From a candidate division TA06 bacterium DG_78 (GTDB lineage Bacteria; Hydrothermota; Tepidihabitantia; SM23-42): a DNA stretch of 6,304 nucleotides. Position numbers and translations under genes: made by a program. The stretch spans positions 1-6,304 of the forward strand of contig LJNI01000133.1 of assembly GCA_001303225.1 (NCBI GenBank), in the 5' to 3' direction. The notes below the pieces were generated by a model, which was not told where the DNA came from, searched no databases, and saw only the letters and a list, made by a program, of their open reading frames with translations. Positions 1 through 4,746 of the stretch are shown here, in pieces (the first letter of the stretch is position 1; each line of letters opens with the position of its first letter).

Positions 1-260
1 AAACATTTCCGAACCCGACGCATTCTACGACAACGATTCAGTATACCCTGACAGAATCAGCCCACGTTATTCTAAAAATATATAATGTGCTCGGACAAGA
101 AGTAAAGACACTGGTAAATGAAACGCAGACCCGAGGTCCGAAGACATTTCTATGGGATGGCAGAGATAACCAGGGAAGGATGCTCGGTTCAGGAATCTAT
201 TTCTGCAGATTACACGCTGGAGACTTCGGACAGTCGAGAAAAGTTATCTGGGTTAAGTAA
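1..260 (+). CDS. C-terminal part of a secreted protein with T9SS type A sorting / FlgD-like tail (5' truncated)
   Basis: This is the open 3' end of a gene that begins before the window. The frame runs from base 3 and ends at TAA 258-260, giving 85 residues. It opens with FPNPTHSTTTIQYTL, continues through IYNVLGQEVKTL and WDGRDNQGR, then GSGIYFCRL, and ends in KVIWVK. This order (PNPF/PNPT start, 'IYNxxGqeVktL', 'WDGrDxxGxxxxsGiYf', basic end) is the beta-sandwich tail annotated as T9SS type A sorting or FlgD Ig-like domain. In known cases the tail directs a protein across the outer membrane and is usually removed or anchored at the surface. Nothing of the functional N-terminal domain is visible, so the protein's role is unknown. 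It converges with another secreted protein carrying the same kind of tail. The domain call is strong; whether this organism has a true type IX system cannot be seen here. Confidence 0.85.
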   Translation, partial: TFPNPTHSTTTIQYTLTESAHVILKIYNVLGQEVKTLVNETQTRGPKTFLWDGRDNQGRMLGSGIYFCRLHAGDFGQSRKVIWVK

Positions 261-285
261 CCAGTAATCTTTTTAAAAAAATTAC

Positions 286-317
286 AAAAAAAAGGGAGTG
301 ACAGACACTCCCTTTTT
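286..317. terminator. Bidirectional intrinsic terminator between convergent genes
   Basis: GGGAGTG (294-300) pairs perfectly with CACTCCC (306-312) across the 5-nt loop ACAGA. The stem is extended by AAAAA/TTTTT. The T run at 313-317 serves the plus strand, and the A run at 286-293 becomes a U run on the minus strand. It lies 26 bp after the plus-strand stop (260) and 15 bp after the minus-strand stop (332), so it can end both convergent transcripts. Confidence 0.9.
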
Positions 318-331
318 CGTTGAAAAACCCA

Positions 332-1618
332 TCACCTTATTAACAACAATTTCTTAGTCGTAGTATAGTGTGCTACCTCTAATTTCACAAAGTAAACACC
401 ACTTGGAAGTTTATTGCCGTTTTCGTCAATTCCCCTCCAGATGATTGGACTCTTTGGTTGATCAAAAATTTTTACCGCTCTTCCACTGATATCGTAAATT
501 CGTAATTCGAAATCACTGACATCTAGTATCTGGAATCTAATATCTGTCTTTTGTCGGAATGGATTCGGGCTGATTTCTAAAACAGCGGTAATATTGGAGA
601 TGATCTCATATTCTTTGATACCTGGGCTTGCAAGCCACGGGTCAAAATCAACGTAGTCACTCACTGTATCACCAAGACCACCAGGGTTTGCTGTAGGATG
701 ATATGGACCAGTTGCATCACCCCACCAATTATTTTCGGCATTGGTAGTGACACTCGGTTCAGCATTCAAAACTCCACAGCCTACATTGTCTATGATATCA
801 TTGTAGTAAATTGTTGGATTTGTAGGCCAGCCACAAACAATACCATGGTTGCTATTGTTTGTTATGAGATTATGGTGAATTGAGGCAGTACAGTTTTCTC
901 CCATCCATATACCACCACCACCATCGTTACTAAACCCAGGTGCTATGTTATCTGTTATTATGTTATGAGAAATAGTGGGGCTAGAAGAGCCCGTAGAGAT
1001 ACCGCCTCCATATAAAGCTGTATTGCCATCAATTGTATTGTGCGTAACGGTTGGTGAAGCATTGTAAATTTCAACTCCTCCGCCTGCGTCGGTTATTGTA
1101 TTATCGGTGATTGTATTGTACGATATTATTGCGTTACTACCCTCCTCGCATTCAACTCCTCCGGCATAGGTGGCTGTGTTGCCGATGACTATATTATTTA
1201 TGATGGTAGGTGAAGATGCATTGGTGCAGTAGATTCCGCCTCCCATGTGTCCCCAAGGCGATACTGTTCCGGATCCACTGGTAATAGTAAATCCATCCAG
1301 CACTGAAGATGTGTTCTCACCATTCTTGAAAAGAACCACACTGCCTGAGTCAGGGTGTGCAGGACTGCTACCGTCAATTATTGTGGTATCTGCACCATGT
1401 TCACTTTTTACCGTAATCGCCATGTCCTTGAAGTTAATATTCTCAATATAGGTTCCTGGTCCTACGAGCACAGTGTCACCGGTTGAGCATGAGTCGATGC
1501 CTGCCTGAATAGAGTTGAGTGTTGAGTCTGGGTGTACATACCACGTGGTTGCTTGTGCTACGCAAAAGAGTAGCAATAACGTACCTATCCCTCCTATGAA
1601 CTTACTACTTTTGTCCAT
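332..1618 (-). CDS. Secreted right-handed parallel beta-helix protein with C-terminal sorting domain
   Basis: This is a complete 428-aa protein. Residues 1-23 form a signal peptide (basic start, hydrophobic GTLLLLFCV, likely cleavage after AQA). Residues 25-60 (TWYVHP, SIQAGIDSCSTGDTVLVGPGTY) are the usual N-terminal cap of NosD/pectate-lyase-like beta-helix proteins. Residues about 105-285 hold at least six degenerate coils of about 22-27 residues built on 'SPTI.(N/H)N.I..N.A...GGGI' (for example 136-155, 187-207, 212-237). A family-typical NNWWGD.TGP.HP..NPGG segment follows at 296-314, ending in VDFDPWL. Residues 349-428 are a T9SS type A sorting or FlgD-like tail (SPNPF, LRIYDISGRAVKIF, PSGVYFVKL, KKLLLIR). 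The fold suggests polysaccharide binding or cleavage, or a structural surface role; no catalytic set can be assigned. The ATG at 1618 is supported by AGGAGG 4 nt upstream and by a sigma70-like promoter. It is a single-gene unit. Confidence 0.92.
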   Translation of the reverse strand: MDKSSKFIGGIGTLLLLFCVAQATTWYVHPDSTLNSIQAGIDSCSTGDTVLVGPGTYIENINFKDMAITVKSEHGADTTIIDGSSPAHPDSGSVVLFKNGENTSSVLDGFTITSGSGTVSPWGHMGGGIYCTNASSPTIINNIVIGNTATYAGGVECEEGSNAIISYNTITDNTITDAGGGVEIYNASPTVTHNTIDGNTALYGGGISTGSSSPTISHNIITDNIAPGFSNDGGGGIWMGENCTASIHHNLITNNSNHGIVCGWPTNPTIYYNDIIDNVGCGVLNAEPSVTTNAENNWWGDATGPYHPTANPGGLGDTVSDYVDFDPWLASPGIKEYEIISNITAVLEISPNPFRQKTDIRFQILDVSDFELRIYDISGRAVKIFDQPKSPIIWRGIDENGNKLPSGVYFVKLEVAHYTTTKKLLLIR

Positions 1619-1622
1619 CTCT

Positions 1623-1643
1623 CCTCCTCTCCGCGTGTCGCGG
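1623..1643 (-). promoter_or_regulatory. Shine-Dalgarno and leader hairpin of the beta-helix gene
   Basis: On the minus strand AGGAGG (1628-1623) lies 4 nt before the ATG, within a longer purine run. Two bases upstream of the SD is a perfect 5-bp GC hairpin, CCGCG/CGCGG (1631-1635 with 1639-1643), with a 3-nt loop. The SD itself stays outside the stem, so the hairpin could stabilise the 5' leader rather than block translation. That role is inference. Confidence 0.6.
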
Positions 1644-1706
1644 TCCTGCGTCCAGAATGAATAATAATTACAAAATTATATAGAATAAGTTAAATTATGA
1701 TGTACA

Positions 1707-1734
1707 ATTATAGGATAAGAGTACGGGGAGTCAA
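1707..1734 (-). promoter_or_regulatory. Sigma70-type promoter of the beta-helix gene
   Basis: Read on the minus strand, TTGACT (1734-1729) and a perfect TATAAT (1712-1707) are separated by 16 bp. Transcription would begin near 1700 and give a leader of about 80 nt containing the hairpin at 1631-1643 and the strong SD. It is the best -35/-10 pair in this intergenic region and points at the beta-helix gene. Confidence 0.75.
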
Positions 1735-1780
1735 TACAGATTGTCAGCTGTTCATGTGTACTTAAACCTCAGTACAAAAT

Positions 1781-1805
1781 AAAAAAAATCTTGGCACAAG
1801 CCGAG
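1781..1805 (-). terminator. Orphan minus-strand intrinsic terminator
   Basis: On the minus strand the stem CTCGGC (1805-1800) and GCCAAG (1795-1790), with one G-U pair and a 4-nt loop, is followed by an A and then eight Ts (complement of the A run 1781-1788). This has the layout of a Rho-independent terminator. It lies upstream of the beta-helix promoter, and no protein gene on the minus strand ends here. It may shield the promoter from upstream antisense transcription or end a small RNA. Confidence 0.55.
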
Positions 1806-1879
1806 AACAAAGAATTTAATTTGTAAATCACTCTCTCACGAATATTGGCTAACCAACACTCAGATAGTAAATTCAACTG

Positions 1880-1907
1880 TTGATACTTTATGGATTTTAG
1901 ATATACT
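1880..1907 (+). promoter_or_regulatory. Sigma70-type promoter of the 185-aa exported protein gene
   Basis: TTGATA (1880-1885) and TATACT (1902-1907) are separated by 16 bp, one or two changes from consensus each. Predicted initiation near 1914-1916 gives a leader of about 35 nt that includes the strong SD before the ATG at 1950. Confidence 0.7.
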
Positions 1908-1949
1908 CATTTCCTGGAAAGTCTTCTAATGTGAAGGAGGAGGTATAGT

Positions 1950-2507
1950 ATGTATAAATATATAATTATTAGTCTAATTCTTTTGATCAGTTGGACCGTG
2001 GCTCCAGCTGATACTGGTGACAATAGCGAGCACAGCTTGGGCTGGGCACTCGACATCGCCAACGAGGTGAGAGATGCTAAGATGCCCGGAGCCAAACTTG
2101 AAGAAATCCTGGGATCGGTTGATGAAAACGGTGTGATCACTACATCAGAAGAAACAAATGAATGGACATTTAATTACTACCTGCAACGTGGAGAAAACTA
2201 CGATGGCCTTGGTGTAACAGTTTATTATAATGGTTCAACTTTTAGTTGGGATCATGGTTCTCTCTACAATGTTGAGATTCTGTCGTACGAGGATGCTAAA
2301 CCCTGGGTACAGAAAGCTGACGGAGAAGTAGGTAATATCAAGTTTGCATACCGTAGTGTTCAGGTTATGGCTGATTACGATGATATCTATGCAGATGTAG
2401 ATATCACAGTCTATGTCTATTATAATACTCCTGATGGCGACTTGGTAGCGTATGTAATCCTCGATGCTGATACAAAAGATATCATATTTGTTGAACTAGC
2501 CCCATAA
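1950..2507 (+). CDS. Exported hypothetical protein, beta-rich, acidic
   Basis: This is a complete 185-aa protein of no family I recognise. Residues 1-20 are a typical signal peptide (MYKY, then hydrophobic IIISLILLISW, likely cleavage after APA), so it acts outside the cytoplasm. The mature part is rich in Asp, Glu and Tyr and has no transmembrane helix. Residues 29-55 look helical (WALDIANEVRDAKMPGAKLEEIL). The remainder alternates hydrophobic and polar residues as in beta strands (VTVYYNGSTFSW, VDITVYVYYN). The closing YVILDADTKDIIFVEL recalls the last strands of PepSY-type domains, but that is only a resemblance. There is no lipobox and no sorting tail, unlike its secreted neighbours. Start support is strong: AGGAGGAGGT lies 5-6 nt before the ATG, with a promoter at 1880-1907. 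It stands alone, divergent from the beta-helix gene. Confidence 0.85.
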   Translation: MYKYIIISLILLISWTVAPADTGDNSEHSLGWALDIANEVRDAKMPGAKLEEILGSVDENGVITTSEETNEWTFNYYLQRGENYDGLGVTVYYNGSTFSWDHGSLYNVEILSYEDAKPWVQKADGEVGNIKFAYRSVQVMADYDDIYADVDITVYVYYNTPDGDLVAYVILDADTKDIIFVELAP

Positions 2508-2546
2508 AGATTAATTATTTATCCACAGTGTCAAAAACTTCTTTAA

Positions 2547-2574
2547 TTGACTGGAGAAATAAAATCACTATACT
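2547..2574 (+). promoter_or_regulatory. Sigma70-type promoter upstream of the hairpin array and tRNA-Arg
   Basis: TTGACT (2547-2552) and TATACT (2569-2574) are spaced 16 bp apart, the same layout as the two promoters at 1707-1734 and 1880-1907. Initiation near 2581 would place four hairpins (2584-2699) in a leader of about 144 nt before tRNA-Arg. I see no convincing promoter closer to the tRNA. Confidence 0.65.
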
Positions 2575-2583
2575 TATGCAGCC

Positions 2584-2699
2584 CTGACGTTTCTTCGAAA
2601 CGTTAGTACGCTCAATTTTGCGATCAAATCGCAGATTTCCCCGACACAGAGGTCGGGATGCTCAACTTTCTATCCACATCAAAGATGTGGGGAAAGTTG
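2584..2699. repeat. Array of four hairpin-forming palindromes
   Basis: Four inverted repeats follow each other. First, 2584-2606 has a 10-bp stem with one G-U and loop TTC (core ACGTTTC/GAAACGT). Second, 2617-2635 has core TGCGAT/ATCGCA and loop CAA. Third, 2640-2657 has CCCGAC/GTCGGG and a 6-nt loop. Fourth, 2663-2699 is a two-part stem: CAACTTTC/GAAAGTTG enclosing CCACATC/GATGTGG with loop AAA. Stretches next to hairpins 1 and 4 match each other (2608-2619 and 2658-2669, 10 of 12 bases, core GCTCAA). This suggests accumulated repeat units rather than one designed structure. None is followed by a T run, so they are not ordinary terminators. Confidence 0.75.
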
Positions 2700-2724
2700 G
2701 CAGAGTAATGAAATTTTATTTGCA

Positions 2725-2798
2725 GCGCCCGTAGCTCAATTGGATAGAGCGGCGGATTCCGGATCCGCAGGTTGCGCGTTCGAATCGCGCCGGGCGTG
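2725..2798 (+). tRNA. tRNA-Arg (anticodon CCG)
   Basis: A full cloverleaf can be drawn. The acceptor stem GCGCCCG (2725-2731) pairs with CGGGCGT (2791-2797), with a G-U at the first pair. The D arm is GCTC/GAGC (2734-2737, 2747-2750). The anticodon stem is GCGGA/TCCGC (2752-2756, 2764-2768), with loop TTCCGGA placing anticodon CCG at 2759-2761. The variable loop has 5 nt. The T arm is GCGCG/CGCGC around TTCGAAT (2774-2790). The discriminator is G2798. CCA is not encoded, so it must be added by the CCA-adding enzyme. CCG reads the Arg codon CGG. The 3' end overlaps the hairpin at 2797-2817. Confidence 0.95.
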
Positions 2799-2817
2799 TT
2801 CCGCCAGAGGCGGAACA
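2797..2817. repeat. Perfect 9-bp hairpin at the tRNA 3' end
   Basis: TGTTCCGCC (2797-2805) is the exact inverse of GGCGGAACA (2809-2817), with loop AGA. The stem includes the last acceptor base and the discriminator of tRNA-Arg, so the two structures compete for 2797-2798. No T run follows (ATCGATTACG), so it is a weak terminator at best. It could mark the processing site or be another inserted palindrome. The 13-nt core CCGCCAGAGGCGG is the kind of unit that recurs in repeat-rich genomes; copies elsewhere cannot be checked here. Confidence 0.75.
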
Positions 2818-2880
2818 TCGATTACGGTGATTGAATAAAAAATGATTACAGTGATTAACGAAATTTGATGGCAGTGATAA
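2818..2880 (+). repeat. GATTACRGTGAT repeat array, left end of GxxExxY cassette
   Basis: There are three tandem-like units at 23-24 bp spacing: GATTACGGTGATT at 2820-2832, GATTACAGTGATT at 2844-2856, and a degenerate GATGGCAGTGATAA at 2867-2880, separated by A/T-rich spacers. The outermost 14 bases, TCGATTACGGTGAT (2818-2831), match the inverted right end (3306-3319) at 13 of 14 positions and are identical to 4711-4724. The third unit ends just before the SD of the GxxExxY gene. Confidence 0.75.
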
Positions 2881-2895
2881 TAGGAAGAGGTAGGA

Positions 2896-3285
2896 TTGAA
2901 GAAAAAAAGTATTTATGTTGATGATTTACTAACAAAGAAGATAATTGATGCGTGCTATGATGTTCATAATAAGCTTGGTCCAGGGTTTGTTGAAAAAATT
3001 TATTTAAAAGCACTCAAACATGCGCTTGATAAAGTTGGTGTAGATTATACTGCAGAAAAGGAATTTCACGTTTCATTCAACGGTGAAAAGGTTGGTAAGT
3101 TTCGAGTTGATTTAGTTGTTGAAGGCAAGGTAATTGTTGAACTAAAATCGACAGAAGGTTCACTTCCCAAAATCTTTGAATCCCAGGTCATTTCGTATTT
3201 AAAGGCTTCTGGTCTAAAAGTTGGTTTATTAGTTAATTTTGGTAATCGCCAATGCGTTATAAGGCGTTTAGTCATATCACCGTAA
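2896..3285 (+). CDS. GxxExxY family protein (PD-(D/E)XK nuclease-like)
   Basis: This is a 129-aa protein, close to the usual ~120-130 aa of the GxxExxY family. The name-giving motif is GFVEKIY at residues 30-36 (G30, E33, Y36), preceded by the typical ACYDVHNKLGPG. The nuclease-like core follows: FRVDLVVEGKVIVELKS, with D72 and E82-x-K84 as the PD-(D/E)XK triad, then Q97 in the ESQVISYLK helix and GLLVNFG near the end. The fold predicts Mg2+-dependent nucleic-acid cleavage, but the family's real role is not established and I do not assign one. The start must be TTG 2896: an in-frame TAG lies at 2881-2883, no ATG fits, and AGAGG (2886-2890) is 5 nt upstream. The gene is enclosed by inverted GATTAC repeats, and its stop codon (3283-3285) lies inside the right one. 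The nitroreductase begins 62 bp downstream on the same strand. Confidence 0.88.
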   Translation: MKKKSIYVDDLLTKKIIDACYDVHNKLGPGFVEKIYLKALKHALDKVGVDYTAEKEFHVSFNGEKVGKFRVDLVVEGKVIVELKSTEGSLPKIFESQVISYLKASGLKVGLLVNFGNRQCVIRRLVISP

Positions 3286-3319
3286 TCAGTGATGCGTAGC
3301 ATCTTATCACTGTAATCGA
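3276..3319 (-). repeat. Inverted GATTACRGTGAT copies, right end of GxxExxY cassette
   Basis: ATCACCGTAATC (3276-3287) and ATCACTGTAATC (3306-3317) are reverse complements of the left-hand units, spaced 30 bp apart. Between them is a perfect 5-bp hairpin, GATGC-GTA-GCATC (3291-3303). An alternative 7-bp pairing, CAGTGAT (3287-3293) with ATCACTG (3306-3312), is also possible. The first copy contains the last codons and TAA of the GxxExxY gene. The outer end, ATCACTGTAATCGA (3306-3319), mirrors 2818-2831. Confidence 0.75.
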
Positions 3320-3322
3320 ATT

Positions 3323-3348
3323 GCGCAGCAACGAAAGGAGCGCAGCAA
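3323..3348 (+). promoter_or_regulatory. Shine-Dalgarno of the nitroreductase within a GCGCAGCAA direct repeat
   Basis: AAAGGAG (3334-3340) stands 7 nt before ATG 3348 and decides the start; the in-frame TTG at 3321 has no SD. The SD is bracketed by two exact copies of GCGCAGCAA (3323-3331 and 3340-3348), 17 bp apart. The second copy runs into the A of the start codon. The duplication may be a trace of repeat insertion. Confidence 0.7.
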
Positions 3349-3863
3349 TGGAGTTTTACGAAGTAATTAAGGAAAGAAAGAGTGTACGAAAGTATAAACC
3401 TGATCCAATACCAGATGACGTCTTAAACCGCATTCTCGAAGCAGGTCGTATTGCACCCTCTGCAAAAAATATCCAGCCCTGGCACTTTGTCGTGATACAG
3501 AATCCTGAAATTAAAGAAATGGTTGCTGAGGCGTGTCGCGGACAGCGTTTCATGGCTGAAGCGCCAGTTATTATTTGCGGTTGCGCTCTGGAAGACATTG
3601 CCTGGGGCAGGATGGGTGGTTATATGAGTTCATTTGCGGTCGATCTTGCGATTGCTATGGAACATATGATTCTCGCAGCAACAAACGAAGGGCTCGGTAC
3701 TTGTTGGGTCGGTGCGTTTGTTGAAAAGGACGTGAAGAAGATTTTAAAGATTCCTGATAATGTGCGGGTCGTGGCGCTCACGCCAGTTGGTTATCCTGCA
3801 GAAGTACCAAGAGATAGAGGACGGAAACTGTTAAAGGATATTGTGTCGTACGATAAATATTGA
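3348..3863 (+). CDS. FMN-dependent nitroreductase family protein
   Basis: This is a 171-aa protein, the size of the short single-domain nitroreductases. It should use FMN and NAD(P)H to reduce nitro compounds, quinones or related acceptors in the cytoplasm, usually as a homodimer; the natural substrate cannot be read from sequence. FMN-phosphate contacts are expected from RKSVRKY (residues 10-16). The flavin-contact segment is APSAKNIQPWHFVV (36-49). The dimer and helix region holds AMEHMILAATNEGLGTCWVGAF (103-124), with the family GLGTCW motif. The C-terminal TPVGYPAE and RGRK.L..IV.YDKY (145-171) close the fold. ATG 3348 is chosen over upstream TTG 3321 because it follows a good SD and matches family N-termini (MEFYEVIKERKSVRKY). 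No clear promoter of its own is seen; it could be read through from the GxxExxY gene. Its final codons are duplicated after the stop (see the repeat at 3852-3915). Confidence 0.92.
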   Translation: MEFYEVIKERKSVRKYKPDPIPDDVLNRILEAGRIAPSAKNIQPWHFVVIQNPEIKEMVAEACRGQRFMAEAPVIICGCALEDIAWGRMGGYMSSFAVDLAIAMEHMILAATNEGLGTCWVGAFVEKDVKKILKIPDNVRVVALTPVGYPAEVPRDRGRKLLKDIVSYDKY

Positions 3864-3915
3864 AAGCGTACGGCGTCCCGCTGAAATATGCTTCGCATTT
3901 CACGGGATAAATATT
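3852..3915. repeat. Hairpin flanked by 10-bp direct repeats at the nitroreductase 3' end
   Basis: GATAAATATT occurs at 3852-3861, in the last codons of the nitroreductase, and again at 3906-3915. Between them lies an imperfect hairpin (3876-3907): CCCG and TGAAAT pair with ATTTCA and CGGG, with a 1-nt and a 2-nt bulge on the left arm and innermost GC-TTC-GC. Direct repeats around a palindrome resemble a target duplication. The hairpin lies between convergent genes but lacks a T run on either side, so it is a poor intrinsic terminator. Confidence 0.6.
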
Positions 3916-3934
3916 ATGAAAAGTACACTTGGTT

Positions 3935-4705
3935 TTAAAAATTATATCTAACTATTGCTGTGGCTCTGCCAGTCTTTTCATCAAAATCAATAATTACACA
4001 ATTTGCTACAATATCTCCTTTTGCGGTTTTAAATTTTTGTGGTATTGAAAGTGTAAAATAGTTTATTACATCTTTTTTTGTAACACCGATGACCGAATCA
4101 GTAGCACCGACCATACCGACATCAGTGATATAGGCAGTTTTATTGTTCATAATATATTCGTCAGCGGTCTGGACATGGGTGTGAGTGCCGATGAAACCGG
4201 TTGCGAATTCTGAGAGATAAAAGCTGAGTGCCTTTTTTTCACTCGTTGCCTCAGCATGAAAGTCGACAAAAATATTTTTTGTTTCTTTATATATTTTTTG
4301 ACAGATAATTTTTCCAACTTTGAACGGATCTTCTAATGCGTTCATGAAAACACGGCCTTCGAGATTGATGACACCAATTTTTATATTCTTTTTTTCATAC
4401 ACATAATATCCACGACCTGGAATACCCTCAGGATAATTGGCAGGCCGCAGTAACCGTGTTTCTGCATCGAGATAGGGATATACTTCTTTATATTTCCAGA
4501 CATGGTTACCTGTAGTAATGCAATCAACACCTGCTTCGAATAATTCTTTGGCAGTTTTTTCTGTGATACCGATACCACCAGCGAGATTTTCACCCTGGGC
4601 AATGGTAAAGAATATGTTTTCTTTTTTTGTAATTTCAGGAAGTGCTGAACAGATTTTTTTCCTGCCAGAACTGGCGACGATGTCACCAATAAAAACCAAT
4701 TTCAT
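3935..4705 (-). CDS. ymdB: YmdB/TIGR00282-type metallophosphoesterase (probable 2',3'-cyclic nucleotide phosphodiesterase)
   Basis: This is a complete 256-aa protein, near the 264 aa of Bacillus YmdB. Members are two-metal phosphodiesterases that open 2',3'-cyclic nucleotides. Bacillus YmdB influences biofilm and motility programmes and interacts with RNA decay; the role here is inferred. All metal-site residues known in the family are in place: D8 in FIGDIV, E39-N40 in QGENLAGG, N67-H68 in TTGNHVW, H150 in DFHAEAT, and H175 and H177 in IGTHTHVQT. The TSEK and DVGMVGATDSVIG segments are also conserved. The ATG at 4705 gives the usual MKLVFIGDIV start, but no good SD precedes it. The stretch 7-20 nt upstream is instead a copy of the GATTACGGTGAT repeat. 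It lies 65 bp after gcvPA on the same strand, so it may be the last gene of that transcript. It converges with the nitroreductase. Confidence 0.93.
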   Translation of the reverse strand: MKLVFIGDIVASSGRKKICSALPEITKKENIFFTIAQGENLAGGIGITEKTAKELFEAGVDCITTGNHVWKYKEVYPYLDAETRLLRPANYPEGIPGRGYYVYEKKNIKIGVINLEGRVFMNALEDPFKVGKIICQKIYKETKNIFVDFHAEATSEKKALSFYLSEFATGFIGTHTHVQTADEYIMNNKTAYITDVGMVGATDSVIGVTKKDVINYFTLSIPQKFKTAKGDIVANCVIIDFDEKTGRATAIVRYNF

Positions 4706-4710
4706 TGCTT

Positions 4711-4746
4711 TCGATTACGGTGATAAAGAAAGATGATTACGGAGAT
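4711..4746 (+). repeat. Solo GATTACGGTGAT repeat pair between gcvPA and ymdB
   Basis: TCGATTACGGTGAT (4711-4724) is identical over 14 bp to the left end of the GxxExxY cassette (2818-2831). A second unit, GATTACGGAGAT, follows at 4735-4746, 22 bp downstream, as in the 23-24 bp spacing of the cassette's left array. No GxxExxY gene or opposing inverted end is nearby. The pair occupies the leader and SD position of ymdB, which reads on the opposite strand. Confidence 0.7.

Noticed and set aside
640..1260. Repetitive DNA within the beta-helix gene as a separate repeat element
   Set aside because: The periodicity follows the coding frame and is explained by beta-helix coils of about 22-27 residues.
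698..1451. Plus-strand frames inside the beta-helix gene
   Set aside because: They are shadows of the minus-strand coding repeats, with no SD or promoter and no recognisable domain.
1907..2140. Minus-strand frame opposite the 185-aa exported protein
   Set aside because: It is antisense to a gene with signal peptide, SD and promoter, has no SD of its own, and its product shows no domain.
2624..2818. Minus-strand reading frame of 64 aa across the hairpin array and tRNA
   Set aside because: It is antisense to a complete tRNA-Arg and to palindromes. Its middle is the reverse complement of the cloverleaf, a well-known source of false proteins.
2831..2858. Promoter for the GxxExxY gene (TTGAAT ... 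GATTAA)
   Set aside because: The -10 half matches consensus at only about three of six positions and both halves come from repeat sequence; this is too weak to call.
2818..2880. GATTAC repeat array as a CRISPR array
   Set aside because: Units are only about 12-14 bp and degenerate, spacers are about 10 bp and A/T-rich, and there are no cas genes.
3321..3347. Longer nitroreductase starting at TTG 3321
   Set aside because: It lacks an SD, would translate the SD and the GCGCAGCAA repeat, and adds residues not seen in the family. ATG 3348 has AAAGGAG at proper spacing.
3876..3907. Hairpin between the nitroreductase and ymdB as an intrinsic terminator
   Set aside because: The stem is bulged and no T run follows on either strand. 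The flanking direct repeats make an inserted palindrome the better reading.
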